From the NCBI RefSeq assembly GCF_002242805.1, contig NZ_MCGQ01000016.1, forward strand, positions 248,481 to 312,480: 64,000 bases of DNA. The letters run 5' to 3'. The stretch is from Streptomyces diastatochromogenes (GTDB lineage: Bacteria; Actinomycetota; Actinomycetes; Streptomycetales; Streptomycetaceae). Below, piece by piece: positions 34,309 to 43,272 of this stretch; position 1 is the first letter of the stretch; every line of letters starts with the position of its first letter. The notes beneath the pieces were generated by a model. The model made no database searches. It was given only the letters and a program-made list of their open reading frames with translations, and had not been told where the DNA came from. The translations under genes and the position numbers were made by a program.

Positions 34309-34473
34309 CTACCGCCAGGCAGCCGCCTCGGTGGTCTCCTCGGCCGGCTTGCGGTGACGCCCACGCGGAGCCGTCTCGCGGTCCTGGACCGCGATCGGGC
34401 CCCGGTGTCGGCCGTGTCCGGCCGCGTCCTGAGAGTCGGCAGACAGCGGCTGAGTCGTGCTGGTGTCGCTCAT
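34309..34473 (-). CDS. Small His/Arg-rich conserved-looking protein (54 residues)
   Basis: Starts at ATG 34473 with MSDTSTTQPLSADSQD, followed by two related segments, GHGRHRGPIAVQD and PRGRHRKPAEETTE. The repeated GRHR motif and hydrophilic composition point to a soluble nucleic-acid or membrane-surface peptide. Similar short proteins are recalled from other Streptomyces annotations. No function is known. The ribosome-binding site is weak. The frame has GC-biased third positions and ends directly at the shared terminator. Confidence 0.55.
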   Translation of the reverse strand: MSDTSTTQPLSADSQDAAGHGRHRGPIAVQDRETAPRGRHRKPAEETTEAAAWR

Positions 34474-34567
34474 CGGAAGAATTCACCCCGTCAACAAGAT
34501 CTCTTACAGCCGGGCGAGTGTAACCGGCACACCACGGGCCGAATCCAGGCGGGCACGCCGACCGGTG

Positions 34568-35815
34568 CTACTTCGTTACAAGTCGGCCGAGAGGTGCCTG
34601 TTGCAGCGGTACCGGACGGACCGTCACCGGTCCCGGAGGATCCGGTTCCGCCGTTTGCCAGGACGCCTCGGGCACCCCGGCAGCCATGCCGTCCCGGACC
34701 GGATCCCCCGGCCCCGCGTCCCCCGGTACCCCCGTTCCCCCCGGCCCCGCGACGGCCGTACCGCCCGCGGCCCCCAGGCCCCCCGCTTCCCCCCTGGGTG
34801 CCGTCAGCTCCGCCACGCCGCACGGGACCTCCCCCGTGGCGTACGGCAGCCGCAGCACCCCGTCCGGCGTCCACAGCCCCGACCCGGTCAACCACCCCTC
34901 GGGCGCCGGAAGATGACGTACCTGCCGCTCGGCCGGCCGCCAGGTGCCGACCCAGCTGCCGAACGGCCCGTCGATGCACAGCGCCACCGCACAGCTCTCC
35001 GGCATCAGCACCTGCCCCGGCTGGATCGCGAACGGCGTCACCGCGCAGTCCCGGACGCGCAGACACTCCGGGAAGCGCACCGGCAGCATGCTGCCCATGA
35101 CCCCCCAGCCCAATCGTTCCTGCCCCGGGGAGGGCGCGTCCGAGGAGATCAGCAGCAGCCCGCTGTCCGGGTCGGCGAGCAGCAACCGGTCGTCACTGCC
35201 CTCCGCGATCTGCAGCAGCGGCGAGATCTCGCCGCCGCGCCCCAGGTCGACCACGACCGTCTTGGTGCGCCCGCCCAGCTCCCGGTCCAGCGCGAGCAGC
35301 CGCCCGCCCCGGTCCAGCCAGACCCCGCCCGAGCAGCGCCCCGGCACCTCCGCGAGCAGCTCGGGCCCGAAGGCGCCGCCCGCCACCAGCCACACCGCCG
35401 TGGCCCGCGGACCGACGGAGAGGGCGTAGGCGCGCACCCCGCCCGGCGCCGGCGGCAGCAGCCGGAGCCGGGTGCCCGGCTCCGCGCACTCCACCGCGCC
35501 CAGCGGCAGCTCGCCGGTGCCGGGGCCGGTCGGGTACAGCAGCGAGAAGGTGTGCCGGCGCTCCACCATCCGCTGGATCAGCACCCGCCCGTCCGCCATC
35601 GGCTGCACCTGGGTGCCGGGCTCCTCCGGCTGGTTGCCGGGCAGCGGCACCGCGTACGGCTCCGGGCCGTCCAGGGTCCAGCGCTCCGGGAACCAGGAGT
35701 CACCGCCCAGCGCGAGGCGGGCGGCGTACGCGCCGTCCACCGTGATGGCGCACCGCGTCCCCGGCACACCGTCGTCCTCACCGGTGGAGGGGGGTTCGAT
35801 CGCACAGGCTGTCAT
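34568..35815 (-). CDS. Uncharacterised beta-strand-rich (propeller-like) protein
   Basis: 415 residues from ATG 35815 behind GGAGGTGA; the upstream ATG 35857 is less likely. Repeated short strands separated by charged turns (YAVPLPGNQPEEPGTQVQPM, DGRVLIQRMVERRHTFSLLY, DRGGRLLALDRELGGRTKTV) suggest a beta-propeller. No signal peptide or catalytic motif is seen. The C-terminal 60 residues are Gly/Pro/Ala-rich. Function unknown. Confidence 0.7.
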   Translation of the reverse strand: MTACAIEPPSTGEDDGVPGTRCAITVDGAYAARLALGGDSWFPERWTLDGPEPYAVPLPGNQPEEPGTQVQPMADGRVLIQRMVERRHTFSLLYPTGPGTGELPLGAVECAEPGTRLRLLPPAPGGVRAYALSVGPRATAVWLVAGGAFGPELLAEVPGRCSGGVWLDRGGRLLALDRELGGRTKTVVVDLGRGGEISPLLQIAEGSDDRLLLADPDSGLLLISSDAPSPGQERLGWGVMGSMLPVRFPECLRVRDCAVTPFAIQPGQVLMPESCAVALCIDGPFGSWVGTWRPAERQVRHLPAPEGWLTGSGLWTPDGVLRLPYATGEVPCGVAELTAPRGEAGGLGAAGGTAVAGPGGTGVPGDAGPGDPVRDGMAAGVPEASWQTAEPDPPGPVTVRPVPLQQAPLGRLVTK

Positions 35816-36003
35816 CGTTCGGTCACCTCCGGCGACGAAGCTAGTTTTCGCACGCACGGGCGTGGGATAGGCCCGACCCCGGCTTCACACATACGGGTGG
35901 CGCAGAAGCGATTCCTCTGAGGAACCGGGGCGTATGTGCTGAGCGGGACCAGGGGAAGCGGATGCGGTACAGCCCGGCAGAACAGCCAGGTAGCCTTTTC
36001 CCC

Positions 36004-36840
36004 GTGCCCCGTCTGTCTGAAGTCATCGCCGCGCTGGAGAACCTGTGGCCCGCCGCGCGGGCCGAGTCCTGGGACGCGGTCGGCACGGTCGTGGGCGACC
36101 CCGGCCAGGAGGTCACCCGGGTCCTGTTCGCCGTCGACCCCGTCCAGGACATCGTCGACGAGGCCGTGAAGCTCGGCGCCGACCTGCTGGTCACCCACCA
36201 CCCGCTCTACCTGCGCGGTACGACGACGGTCGCGGCCACGCACTTCAAGGGCCGGGTCGTGCACACGCTGATCAAGAACGACATCGCGCTGCACGTCGCC
36301 CACACCAACGCCGACACCGCCGACCCGGGCGTCTCGGACGCCCTCGCCGGCGCGCTCGACCTCCGTGTCGTACGACCCCTCGTGCCGGACCCGACCGACC
36401 CCGAGGGGCGCCGGGGCCTGGGCCGGATCTGCGAACTCGACCACCCGGTGACCGTGCGCGAACTGGCCGCCCGGGCCGCCGAGCGGCTGCCCGCCACCGC
36501 GCAGGGCATCCGGGTGGCCGGCGACCCCGAGGCCGTCGTCCACACGGTCGCCGTCAGCGGCGGTTCCGGCGACAGCCTCTTCGACCAGGTCCGCGCGGCC
36601 GGCGTCGACGCCTTCCTCACCGCCGACCTGCGCCACCACCCGGCCTCCGAGGCGGTGGCCCAAAGTCCTCTCGCGCTGCTCGACGCGGCGCACTGGGCCA
36701 CCGAGTGGCCCTGGTGCGAGCTGGCCGCAGCCCAGCTCGACGAGATCTCCGACCGCCACGGCTGGGACCTGCGCGTCCACGTGTCCAAGACGGTCACCGA
36801 CCCCTGGACCGCCCACGCGGCGTCCACCGTCACCAACTAG
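36004..36840 (+). CDS. Nif3/DUF34-family dinuclear metal-binding protein
   Basis: 278 residues from GTG 36004. ATG 35962, behind AGGGGAAGC, would add 14 residues and cannot be excluded. Metal-site motifs: the Asp in ESWDAVGTV, VTHHPLYLRGT (His-His), HVAHTNADTADPG, and the C-terminal DAAHWATEW with its acidic partners. The family forms hexamers with two metals per subunit. Proposed roles include GTP cyclohydrolase-like hydrolysis or metallochaperoning, none settled. It heads a conserved operon with a DUF164 protein and RNase H-CobC, as in mycobacteria. Confidence 0.9.
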   Translation: MPRLSEVIAALENLWPAARAESWDAVGTVVGDPGQEVTRVLFAVDPVQDIVDEAVKLGADLLVTHHPLYLRGTTTVAATHFKGRVVHTLIKNDIALHVAHTNADTADPGVSDALAGALDLRVVRPLVPDPTDPEGRRGLGRICELDHPVTVRELAARAAERLPATAQGIRVAGDPEAVVHTVAVSGGSGDSLFDQVRAAGVDAFLTADLRHHPASEAVAQSPLALLDAAHWATEWPWCELAAAQLDEISDRHGWDLRVHVSKTVTDPWTAHAASTVTN

Positions 36841-36858
36841 CCCATCGGGAGCCCCCAA

Positions 36859-37602
36859 CTGAACGCCGCGCCCGCCGACCAGATCCGACTCCTCGACGTC
36901 CAGGCCCTCGACGTCCGCCTGCAGCAGCTGGCACACAAGCGGAAGTCGCTGCCCGAGCACGCCGAGATCGAGTCGCTCAACAAGGACCTGACGCAGCTGC
37001 GCGACCTGCTGGTGGCCGCGCAGACCGAGGAGAGCGACACCGCCCGCGAGCAGACCAAGGCCGAGCAGGACGTGGACCAGGTGCGCCAGCGTGCCGCCCG
37101 CGACCAGCAGCGCCTGGACTCCGGCGCCGTCACCTCGCCGAAGGACCTGTCCAACCTCCAGCACGAGATCGCCTCCCTCGCCAAGCGCCAGGGCGACCTG
37201 GAGGACGTCGTCCTGGAGGTCATGGAGCGCCGCGAGGCCGCGCAGGAGCGGGTGACCGAGCTGACCGAGCGGGTCGGGTCCGTCCAGTCGAAGATCGACG
37301 ACGCGAGCGGCCGCCGGGGCTCGGCCTTCGAGGAGATCGACGGCGAGGTCGCCTCGGTGACCAAGGAGCGCGAGGTCATCGCTGCCTCCGTCCCCGCGGA
37401 CCTGCTCAAGCTGTACGACAAGCTGCGCCAGCAGCAGGGCGGCATCGGCGCGGCCAAGCTGTACGCCCGCACCTGCCAGGGCTGCCGCCAGGAGCTGGCC
37501 ATCACCGAGCTGAACGAGATCCGCTCGGCGGCCCCGGACACGGTGATCCGCTGCGAGAACTGCCGTCGCATCCTGGTGCGTACGGCCGAGTCGGGTCTGT
37601 AA
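36859..37602 (+). CDS. DUF164-family coiled-coil, C4 zinc-ribbon protein (apparent CTG start)
   Basis: About 247 residues. The frame contains no ATG, GTG or TTG between the upstream stop (36838) and a GTG at 37012 that would delete 50 conserved-looking coiled-coil residues. CTG 36859 follows GGGAG by 7 nt, giving LNAAPADQIRLLDVQALDVR, so a CTG start is proposed. The body is a long coiled coil (residues 20-190). The end is a C4 zinc ribbon with CQGCRQELAI and CENCRRIL. Related proteins may bind RNA or tether complexes. It is operonic with Nif3 upstream and RNase H-CobC 12 bp downstream. Confidence 0.85.
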   Translation: MNAAPADQIRLLDVQALDVRLQQLAHKRKSLPEHAEIESLNKDLTQLRDLLVAAQTEESDTAREQTKAEQDVDQVRQRAARDQQRLDSGAVTSPKDLSNLQHEIASLAKRQGDLEDVVLEVMERREAAQERVTELTERVGSVQSKIDDASGRRGSAFEEIDGEVASVTKEREVIAASVPADLLKLYDKLRQQQGGIGAAKLYARTCQGCRQELAITELNEIRSAAPDTVIRCENCRRILVRTAESGL

Positions 37603-37614
37603 GGAGTCGGCGCG

Positions 37615-38943
37615 GTGAGGGAGTTCATCGTCGAGGCCGACGGCGGGTCGCGGGGCAACCCGGGGCCCGCGGGCTACGGTTCCGTGGTGATCGACGCGGC
37701 GACGGGCGAAGCCCTCGCGGAGATCGCGGAGTACATCGGCATCGCCACGAACAACGTGGCCGAGTATCGCGGCCTGGTGGCGGGCCTGAGCACCGCGCAC
37801 ACCCTGGACCCCACCGCCCGGGTCCACGTCCGCATGGACTCCAAGCTGGTCATCGAGCAGATGTCGGGCCGCTGGAAGATCAAGCACCCTTCGATGAAGC
37901 CCCTCGCTGCCGAGGCGGGCCGCATCTTCCCCCGGGACCAGATCACCTACGAGTGGATCCCCCGCGAACAGAACAAACACGCCGACCGCCTGGCCAACGA
38001 GGCGATGGACGCGGGGGCGAAGGGCGGCCAGTGGTCCCCGTCGGAGTCCAGGGCCGCGCTGGACACCCCGCGCGCCGTACCCGAGCCGTCGGGCCCGCCC
38101 GGAGACGCGGCAGCGGGTGCGGCGAAGGCGCGGGCGGCGCTGGCGAAGGTCGACTCGGCCGCCGCAGCTGCGGGCAGTCGTGCCGCTGGGGCGGCACGGG
38201 TGGGCGCAGCGGCACCTCCCAGCGAGCAGCGCCCCACCACCCCCGACGAGCAGCCCCCCTCAGTGTCCGGTGAGCAGCGCCCCTCCACCCCCGGCTGGAG
38301 CGCCGCCGCAGACATGGGCGCCCCCGCCACCTTCGTCCTCCTCCGCCACGGCGAAACCCCCCTCACCCCCCAGAAACGCTTCTCCGGCAGCGGCGGCACC
38401 AACCCCTCCCTCTCGGACGCGGGCCGCGAGCAGGCCCACCGAGCAGCAGAGGCACTCGCCAAGCGAGGCACGATCCAGGCGATCCTCGCCTCCCCCCTCG
38501 CCCGCACCCGCGAGACCGCCGGCGTCGTCGCCGCCCGCCTCGGCCTGGACGTCACGATCGAAGAGGGCCTGCGGGAGACGGACTTCGGCGCCTGGGAGGG
38601 CCTGACCTTCGGCGAGGTCCGCGAGCGCCACCCGGACGATCTGAACGCCTGGCTCGCCGACCCCGAGGCCCACCCCACCGGCGGCGGCGAGAGCTTCGCG
38701 GAGACCGCCACCCGGATGGAGGCCACCAGGGAGAAGCTGGTCGCGGCCTACGCGGGCCGCACGGTCCTGCTGGTCACCCACGTCACCCCGATCAAGACCC
38801 TCGTACGCCTCGCCCTCGGCGCCCCGCCCGAGTCGCTGTTCCGCATGGAACTCTCCGCTGCCTCCCTGTCGGCGGTGGCGTACTACGCGGACGGCAACGC
38901 GAGCGTGCGGCTGTTCAACGACACGTCCCACCTGCGTCCCTGA
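37615..38943 (+). CDS. Bifunctional RNase HI / CobC-type acid phosphatase
   Basis: 442 residues from GTG 37615. The N-terminal RNase H domain has the DEDD acidic residues: FIVEADGGSRGNPGPAGYGS, the Glu in ATNNVAEYRGL, the Asp in VRMDSKLVIEQ, and EQNKHADRLANEAM. A low-complexity linker of about 80 residues (Ala/Pro/Ser/Gln) leads to a histidine-phosphatase domain with FVLLRHGETPLTPQKRFSG and LVTHVTPIKTLV. The homologous mycobacterial protein has RNase H and alpha-ribazole-phosphatase activities. It therefore degrades RNA in RNA:DNA hybrids and may dephosphorylate the nucleotide-loop precursor of cobalamin. Third gene of a conserved operon. Confidence 0.93.
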   Translation: MREFIVEADGGSRGNPGPAGYGSVVIDAATGEALAEIAEYIGIATNNVAEYRGLVAGLSTAHTLDPTARVHVRMDSKLVIEQMSGRWKIKHPSMKPLAAEAGRIFPRDQITYEWIPREQNKHADRLANEAMDAGAKGGQWSPSESRAALDTPRAVPEPSGPPGDAAAGAAKARAALAKVDSAAAAAGSRAAGAARVGAAAPPSEQRPTTPDEQPPSVSGEQRPSTPGWSAAADMGAPATFVLLRHGETPLTPQKRFSGSGGTNPSLSDAGREQAHRAAEALAKRGTIQAILASPLARTRETAGVVAARLGLDVTIEEGLRETDFGAWEGLTFGEVRERHPDDLNAWLADPEAHPTGGGESFAETATRMEATREKLVAAYAGRTVLLVTHVTPIKTLVRLALGAPPESLFRMELSAASLSAVAYYADGNASVRLFNDTSHLRP

Positions 38944-39553
38944 GCCCGGCGGCGGCCCGCGCCAGCTCCTCGATCCGGGCCCAGTCCCCGGCGGCCACCG
39001 CGTCCGCCGGGACCATCCAACTCCCGCCCACGCAGCCGACGTTGGGCAGGGACAGATACTCCGGCGCGTTCGCGGGCCCGATCCCGCCCGTAGGGCAGAA
39101 GCGGGCCTGCGGCAGCGGACCGGCCAGGGACTTCAGATAGGCGGTCCCGCCCGCCGCCTGCGCCGGGAAGAACTTCATCTCCCGCACCCCCCGCTCCAGC
39201 AACGCCACCACCTCCGAGGTGGTCGACACCCCCGGCAGGAACGGCACCCCGGACGCCCGCATCGCCGTCAGCAGGGCGTCCGTCCACCCGGGGCTGACCA
39301 GAAACCGCGCCCCGGCCGCCACGCACGCGCCCACCTGCTCCGGCGCGATGACCGTCCCCGCCCCGACCACCGCGTCCGGCACCTCGTCAGCGATGGCCCG
39401 GATCGCGTCCAGCGCGGCGGGCGTCCGCAGCGTCACCTCGATCGCGGGCAGCCCGCCGACGACCAGCGCACGGGCGAGCGGTACGGCATCCCCGGCGTCC
39501 TCGATGACGACGACGGGGACGACAGGCGCGAGGTCCAGCACAGACGAGGGCAT
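38915..39553 (-). CDS. eda: KDPG/KHG aldolase
   Basis: 212 residues from ATG 39553 behind GGCAGGA. TIM-barrel class I aldolase: catalytic Glu in LPAIEVTLRTPAAL, the Schiff-base Lys in EMKFFPAQAAGG, and FCPTGGIGPANAPEYLSLPN. It cleaves 2-keto-3-deoxy-6-phosphogluconate to pyruvate and glyceraldehyde-3-phosphate, the last step of the Entner-Doudoroff or uronate routes. The 3' end overlaps the convergent RNase H-CobC gene by 29 bp. An inverted repeat sits 43 bp upstream. Confidence 0.9.
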   Translation of the reverse strand: MPSSVLDLAPVVPVVVIEDAGDAVPLARALVVGGLPAIEVTLRTPAALDAIRAIADEVPDAVVGAGTVIAPEQVGACVAAGARFLVSPGWTDALLTAMRASGVPFLPGVSTTSEVVALLERGVREMKFFPAQAAGGTAYLKSLAGPLPQARFCPTGGIGPANAPEYLSLPNVGCVGGSWMVPADAVAAGDWARIEELARAAAGLRDAGGTCR

Positions 39554-39595
39554 GCCGCTCATCCTGCCGATGTGATGCAGGGTGCGCAAAGGTCA

Positions 39596-39610
39596 TTGCA
39601 TATGTTGCAA
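39596..39610. promoter_or_regulatory. Inverted repeat upstream of the KDPG aldolase
   Basis: TTGCATATGTTGCAA pairs TTGCA with TGCAA around 5 bp, 43 bp before the aldolase start. Such half-sites are typical of IclR- or GntR-type sugar-acid regulators. No such regulator gene is adjacent. Confidence 0.45.
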
Positions 39611-39638
39611 CGACCTGGCCGACGGCCTTAGAGGAGGC

Positions 39639-40421
39639 TCAGTGAATCTCCTCCACCAGCACGTCCAGCGACCACGCCTGCCCCGCCTTCACCGGCGCCT
39701 GAGCCTCCACGACGTACCCGAGGTCCCGCAGCGCCTCCACCAGCTGGGCCGGACCCTTCGGCGCGGCCCCGGCCGACAGCAGGCTCCGTACGATCCGCCC
39801 CTTCGTCGCCTTGTTGAAGTGGCTGACGACCTTCCGGGTCGGCGCGTGCAGCACCCGTACGGTCGCCGTACGCCCGGCCACCTCGCCCTTCGGCTTCCAC
39901 GCGGCCGCGTACGCGGCGGACCGGAGGTCCAGGACGAGCCCGTCCCCGGCGGCCTCGGGCAGCACCGACGCCATCGGCGTCCGCCAGTGGGCGCCCAGCG
40001 CCCCGAGCCCCGGCAGCTTCACGCCCATCGAGCACCGGTAGGAGGGGATGCGGTCGTTGACACGCACCGCGCCCCACAGGCCCGAGAACACCAGCAGAGA
40101 CCGTGCGGCCCGCTTCTTCGCGGTCGCGTCGAGGGAGGCCAGGTCGAGGGCGTCGTACAGCACACCCGTGTAGATCTCCCCGGCGGGCCGCGCCCCGGCC
40201 GTCAGCAGTCCGGCGTTCTTCGCGACCTCGCCGCGCAGCCCCTCGCTCAGCCCGAGCACCTCGCGCGCCTTGTCCTCGTCACCGGCGCACAGCTCGACCA
40301 GTTCCCCGAGTACGGACTCCCGCGCGTCGGTCAGCCCCGGCAGGGACAGCGACTCCAGCTTCAGCGGGGCGCCACGGCCCGAGGACGCCTTGCCTTCCGA
40401 GGGCGGCAGCAGGACAAGCAC
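39639..40421 (-). CDS. yaaA: YaaA/DUF328-family peroxide-stress protein
   Basis: A protein of 260 residues with the family signatures: the N-terminal MLVLLPPSEGKASSGRG, VFSGLWGAVRVNDRIPSYRC, and the C-terminal SHFNKATKGRIVRSLLS. E. coli YaaA limits free iron and DNA damage during peroxide stress and binds DNA. This is a typical-length member. It diverges from the RNB nuclease, with starts 76 bp apart. Confidence 0.9.
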   Translation of the reverse strand: MLVLLPPSEGKASSGRGAPLKLESLSLPGLTDARESVLGELVELCAGDEDKAREVLGLSEGLRGEVAKNAGLLTAGARPAGEIYTGVLYDALDLASLDATAKKRAARSLLVFSGLWGAVRVNDRIPSYRCSMGVKLPGLGALGAHWRTPMASVLPEAAGDGLVLDLRSAAYAAAWKPKGEVAGRTATVRVLHAPTRKVVSHFNKATKGRIVRSLLSAGAAPKGPAQLVEALRDLGYVVEAQAPVKAGQAWSLDVLVEEIH

Positions 40422-40497
40422 GGGTAGTACTCCTTCTCTCCGGTTCTGCGCCAGGGTACGGGGTGCTGCCCCCGCGCCTTCGACCTACGCTCGACAC

Positions 40498-41931
40498 ATG
40501 CCCCGCCGCAAGATCCGCGTGACCGGCGCCCCCAAAGCCCCTCTGAGGGCCGCCCTCGCCGCGCTCCGCGCCGAACTCGGCGTACCGGAGGCCTTTCCCG
40601 CCGAGGTCCAGGCGGAGGCCGAGCGGTCGGCGCAGGCGCCCGCCCTGCCGTCGTACGACGTCACGGACCTGCCCTTCTTCACCGTCGACCCGCCCACCTC
40701 CACCGACCTCGACCAGGCGATGCACCTGTCCCGGCAGGGCACCGGCTACCGGGTCCGGTACGCCATCGCCGACGTCGCCGCCTTCGTCGCACCCCGCGGT
40801 GCCCTGGACGCGGAGGCGCACAAGAGGGTGAACACCCTCTACTTCCCCGACCAGAAGGTCCCGCTCCACCCCACCGTGCTCAGCGAGGACGCCGCGAGTC
40901 TGCTGCCCGACCGGACCCGGCCCGCCGTGCTGTGGACGCTCGACCTGGACGCGGAGGGCCGTACCGTCGCCGTCGACGTGCGCCGGGCCCTGGTCCGCAG
41001 CCGGGCCAAGCTCGACTACGCGGGCGTGCAGCGGCAGATCGACAGCGGGACGGCCGAGGAGCCGGTCGCCCTGCTCAGGGAGGTCGGCCTGGCCCGGGAG
41101 CGCCTCGAGGTGGAGCGCGGCGGGATCTCGCTGGGCGTCCCCGAGCAGGAGATCACCGAGCGGGACCACACCTACGAGCTGAACTACCGCGCCCCGCTGC
41201 CCGCCGACGGCTGGAACGCCCAGCTCTCCCTGCTCACCGGCATGGCCGCGGCCGACCTGATGACGGCCACCGGCACCGGCATCCTGCGCACCCTCCCGGC
41301 CGCACCCGACGGCGCCGTGGCCCGCCTGCGCCGTACCGCGGTCGCCCTGCACATCGACTGGCCGCACCACGTGTCGTACGCCGCCCTGATCCGCACCCTC
41401 GACCCGCACGACACCCACCACGCGGCCTTCCTCCAGGAGTGCACGACCCTGCTGCGCGGCGCCGGCTACACGGTCTTCCGGGACGGGAACCTGCCCGCGA
41501 TCACCACCCACGCCGCCGTCGCCGCCCCCTACGCCCACTGCACCGCCCCGCTGCGCCGCCTCGCCGACCGCTACGCCGCCGAACTCTGCCTCGCGGCCGC
41601 CGCGGGCGAGACCCCGCCCGCCTGGGTCCTCGCCGCACTCGACGCGCTGCCGCAGCGGATGACCGAGGGCAGCCGCCGCGCGGCCGAGGCCGAGCGGGAG
41701 TGCGTCGACATCGTGGAGGCCGCCCTCCTCAAGGACCGGGTCGGGGAGGTCTTCGACGGCTGCGTGGTGGACCTCTCGGACCGCCAACCGACCGTCGGCA
41801 CCGTGCAGTTGACGTCCCCGGCCGTGATCGGCCGGATCGAGGGCGAGCACCTCCCGCTCGGCGAACGCCTGCGGGTCCGGCTCACCCGAGCGGATCCGGG
41901 CACGTCGAAGATCCTGTTCGCACCCGCGTGA
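40498..41931 (+). CDS. RNB-domain exoribonuclease (RNase II/R-like)
   Basis: 477 residues from ATG 40498. The catalytic acidic cluster is FFTVDPPTSTDLDQAMHL (Asp residues binding Mg2+), followed by YAIADVAAFV, YFPDQKVPLHPTVLSED and AHCTAPLRRLADRY. N-terminal cold-shock and C-terminal S1 domains are short or absent, as in compact actinobacterial members. It should degrade RNA 3' to 5'. A TACGCT -10-like box 12 bp before the start suggests a short or leaderless transcript. The last 50 bp overlap the convergent membrane-protein gene. Confidence 0.9.
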   Translation: MPRRKIRVTGAPKAPLRAALAALRAELGVPEAFPAEVQAEAERSAQAPALPSYDVTDLPFFTVDPPTSTDLDQAMHLSRQGTGYRVRYAIADVAAFVAPRGALDAEAHKRVNTLYFPDQKVPLHPTVLSEDAASLLPDRTRPAVLWTLDLDAEGRTVAVDVRRALVRSRAKLDYAGVQRQIDSGTAEEPVALLREVGLARERLEVERGGISLGVPEQEITERDHTYELNYRAPLPADGWNAQLSLLTGMAAADLMTATGTGILRTLPAAPDGAVARLRRTAVALHIDWPHHVSYAALIRTLDPHDTHHAAFLQECTTLLRGAGYTVFRDGNLPAITTHAAVAAPYAHCTAPLRRLADRYAAELCLAAAAGETPPAWVLAALDALPQRMTEGSRRAAEAERECVDIVEAALLKDRVGEVFDGCVVDLSDRQPTVGTVQLTSPAVIGRIEGEHLPLGERLRVRLTRADPGTSKILFAPA

Positions 41932-42496
41932 GGGCTCGCGTGAGGGCTCGTACGAGGTCGTCGGGGTCCTCGGCGTGCAGCCGGACCACGCTCGCCGTCC
42001 GGCGACGACCGAAGAGGGTCGTCCGGGTGACCGGCGCGGTGAGTTCGAGGGTGAGGGTGGTCCGGGAGGCGACGGGAAGGTCGAGTTCGCCCGCCGCGCG
42101 CTCGTGCGTGGTGCGCGTCTCCCGTCGTACGGCCCCGATCGCCGCCAGCGGTATGCGCAGGTCCACATGGGCGCCGTACCGCACCCGCAGCGCGTCCGGG
42201 GTGAGCACGTGCGGGCGGACCACGCAGGCCGCGTGCAGGCCGACGACGAACAGCAGGGTGTAGACGTCCAGCAGGAGCACGACCCGGTGCGCGGCGGGCC
42301 AGTCGCGCAGCAGCACGGACATGGTGAACGACTCGACCACACACACGAAGCCCAGCCCGAACAGGGTCGAGCCCTGCCCCCGCGCATACCCGAACGCCCG
42401 CCCGCCGGCCGTGCCGTGCGTACGCCGGGCCAGCCACAGCCCGAGACTCACGAACAGCCGCGCCTCGTGCCGGACCAGGCCGTGGACGACTCTCAC
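41882..42496 (-). CDS. Membrane protein with C-terminal PH-like strand domain
   Basis: 204 residues from GTG 42496, overlapping the MerR stop (GTGA). Hydrophobic segments occur near LFGLGFVCVVESFTMSVLL and VVLLLDVYTLLFVVGLHAAC. A C-terminal cytoplasmic beta domain follows (DALRVRYGAHVDLRIPLAAI, TLTLELTAPVTRTTLFGRR), typical of bacterial PH-like membrane proteins. Coupling to the MerR regulator suggests it is the regulator's first target or partner. Function unknown. Confidence 0.75.
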   Translation of the reverse strand: MRVVHGLVRHEARLFVSLGLWLARRTHGTAGGRAFGYARGQGSTLFGLGFVCVVESFTMSVLLRDWPAAHRVVLLLDVYTLLFVVGLHAACVVRPHVLTPDALRVRYGAHVDLRIPLAAIGAVRRETRTTHERAAGELDLPVASRTTLTLELTAPVTRTTLFGRRRTASVVRLHAEDPDDLVRALTRALTRVRTGSSTCPDPLG

Positions 42497-43239
42497 GACC
42501 GTTCCCCGGCGAGGATCCGCAGGAGGCGGCGGATCGCCTCGGCCTGGGCGGGCGCGAAGTCGGCGTAGAGGGCGCGCAGGAAGGCGTTGTCCCGGTCGAA
42601 GTCCGACGCGGGCAGAAACTCCGCGGGGACCAGGTCGGCCAGAGTCCGCGCGGCCTGCTCCACGCGCGGGTCGTCCGGCGCGGCGTCCGCGAGCGCGTCG
42701 AGCAGCGCGTACGCCTCCTGCGCCCGCGCCAGGGCGTCCGGGCCGTCCAGGGTGCCGCGCAGTGCGGACAGCAGCCGCTCCCGGTCCGCCGCGGCCGCGC
42801 CGGTGTCGATCAGGGCGAGGATCTCGCGGTCCTTGGCGGCCATGGGGGAGTCGCTGCCGGGCAGACCGGCGAGGAGACCGGCCAGCTCGGGGGAGAACGG
42901 CCCGTCGGCGGGCAGCTCCCCGGCCTCCAGCAGCGTCCGCAGCCGCTGCCGGCGCTCCCTGATCTCCGCCTCCTGTCGGGCCAGGTCCTCGTCCAGTTCG
43001 GTGAGCACCTCGACCAGGTCCTTGCCGGCGTCGTCGGCGAGCACGTCCCGTACCTCGGTCAGGCCCATCCCCAGCTCGGTCAGCCGCCGGATCCGGGCGA
43101 GGACGACGGCGTGCCGGAGGGTGTAGTGCCGGTACCCGTTGGACAGGCGCTCGGGTTCGGGCAGCAGGCCCAGGTGGTGGTAGTGCCGCACCGCGCGCGT
43201 GGTGACGCCGACGGCGGCGGCGAGTTCTCCGATCCGCAT
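42493..43239 (-). CDS. MerR-family transcriptional regulator
   Basis: A protein of 248 residues. The winged HTH MRIGELAAAVGVTTRAVRHY then HHLGLLPEPERLSNGYRHY is standard. A long coiled-coil linker (EVRDVLADDAGKDLVEVLTE) is followed by an unusually long C-terminal domain (about 150 residues), probably for ligand sensing. No metal-binding Cys are seen. It is operonic with the membrane protein. Confidence 0.88.
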   Translation of the reverse strand: MRIGELAAAVGVTTRAVRHYHHLGLLPEPERLSNGYRHYTLRHAVVLARIRRLTELGMGLTEVRDVLADDAGKDLVEVLTELDEDLARQEAEIRERRQRLRTLLEAGELPADGPFSPELAGLLAGLPGSDSPMAAKDREILALIDTGAAAADRERLLSALRGTLDGPDALARAQEAYALLDALADAAPDDPRVEQAARTLADLVPAEFLPASDFDRDNAFLRALYADFAPAQAEAIRRLLRILAGERS

Positions 43240-43272
43240 GGGTCCAGTACAGACGTTGACGTCGCGGAAGGG

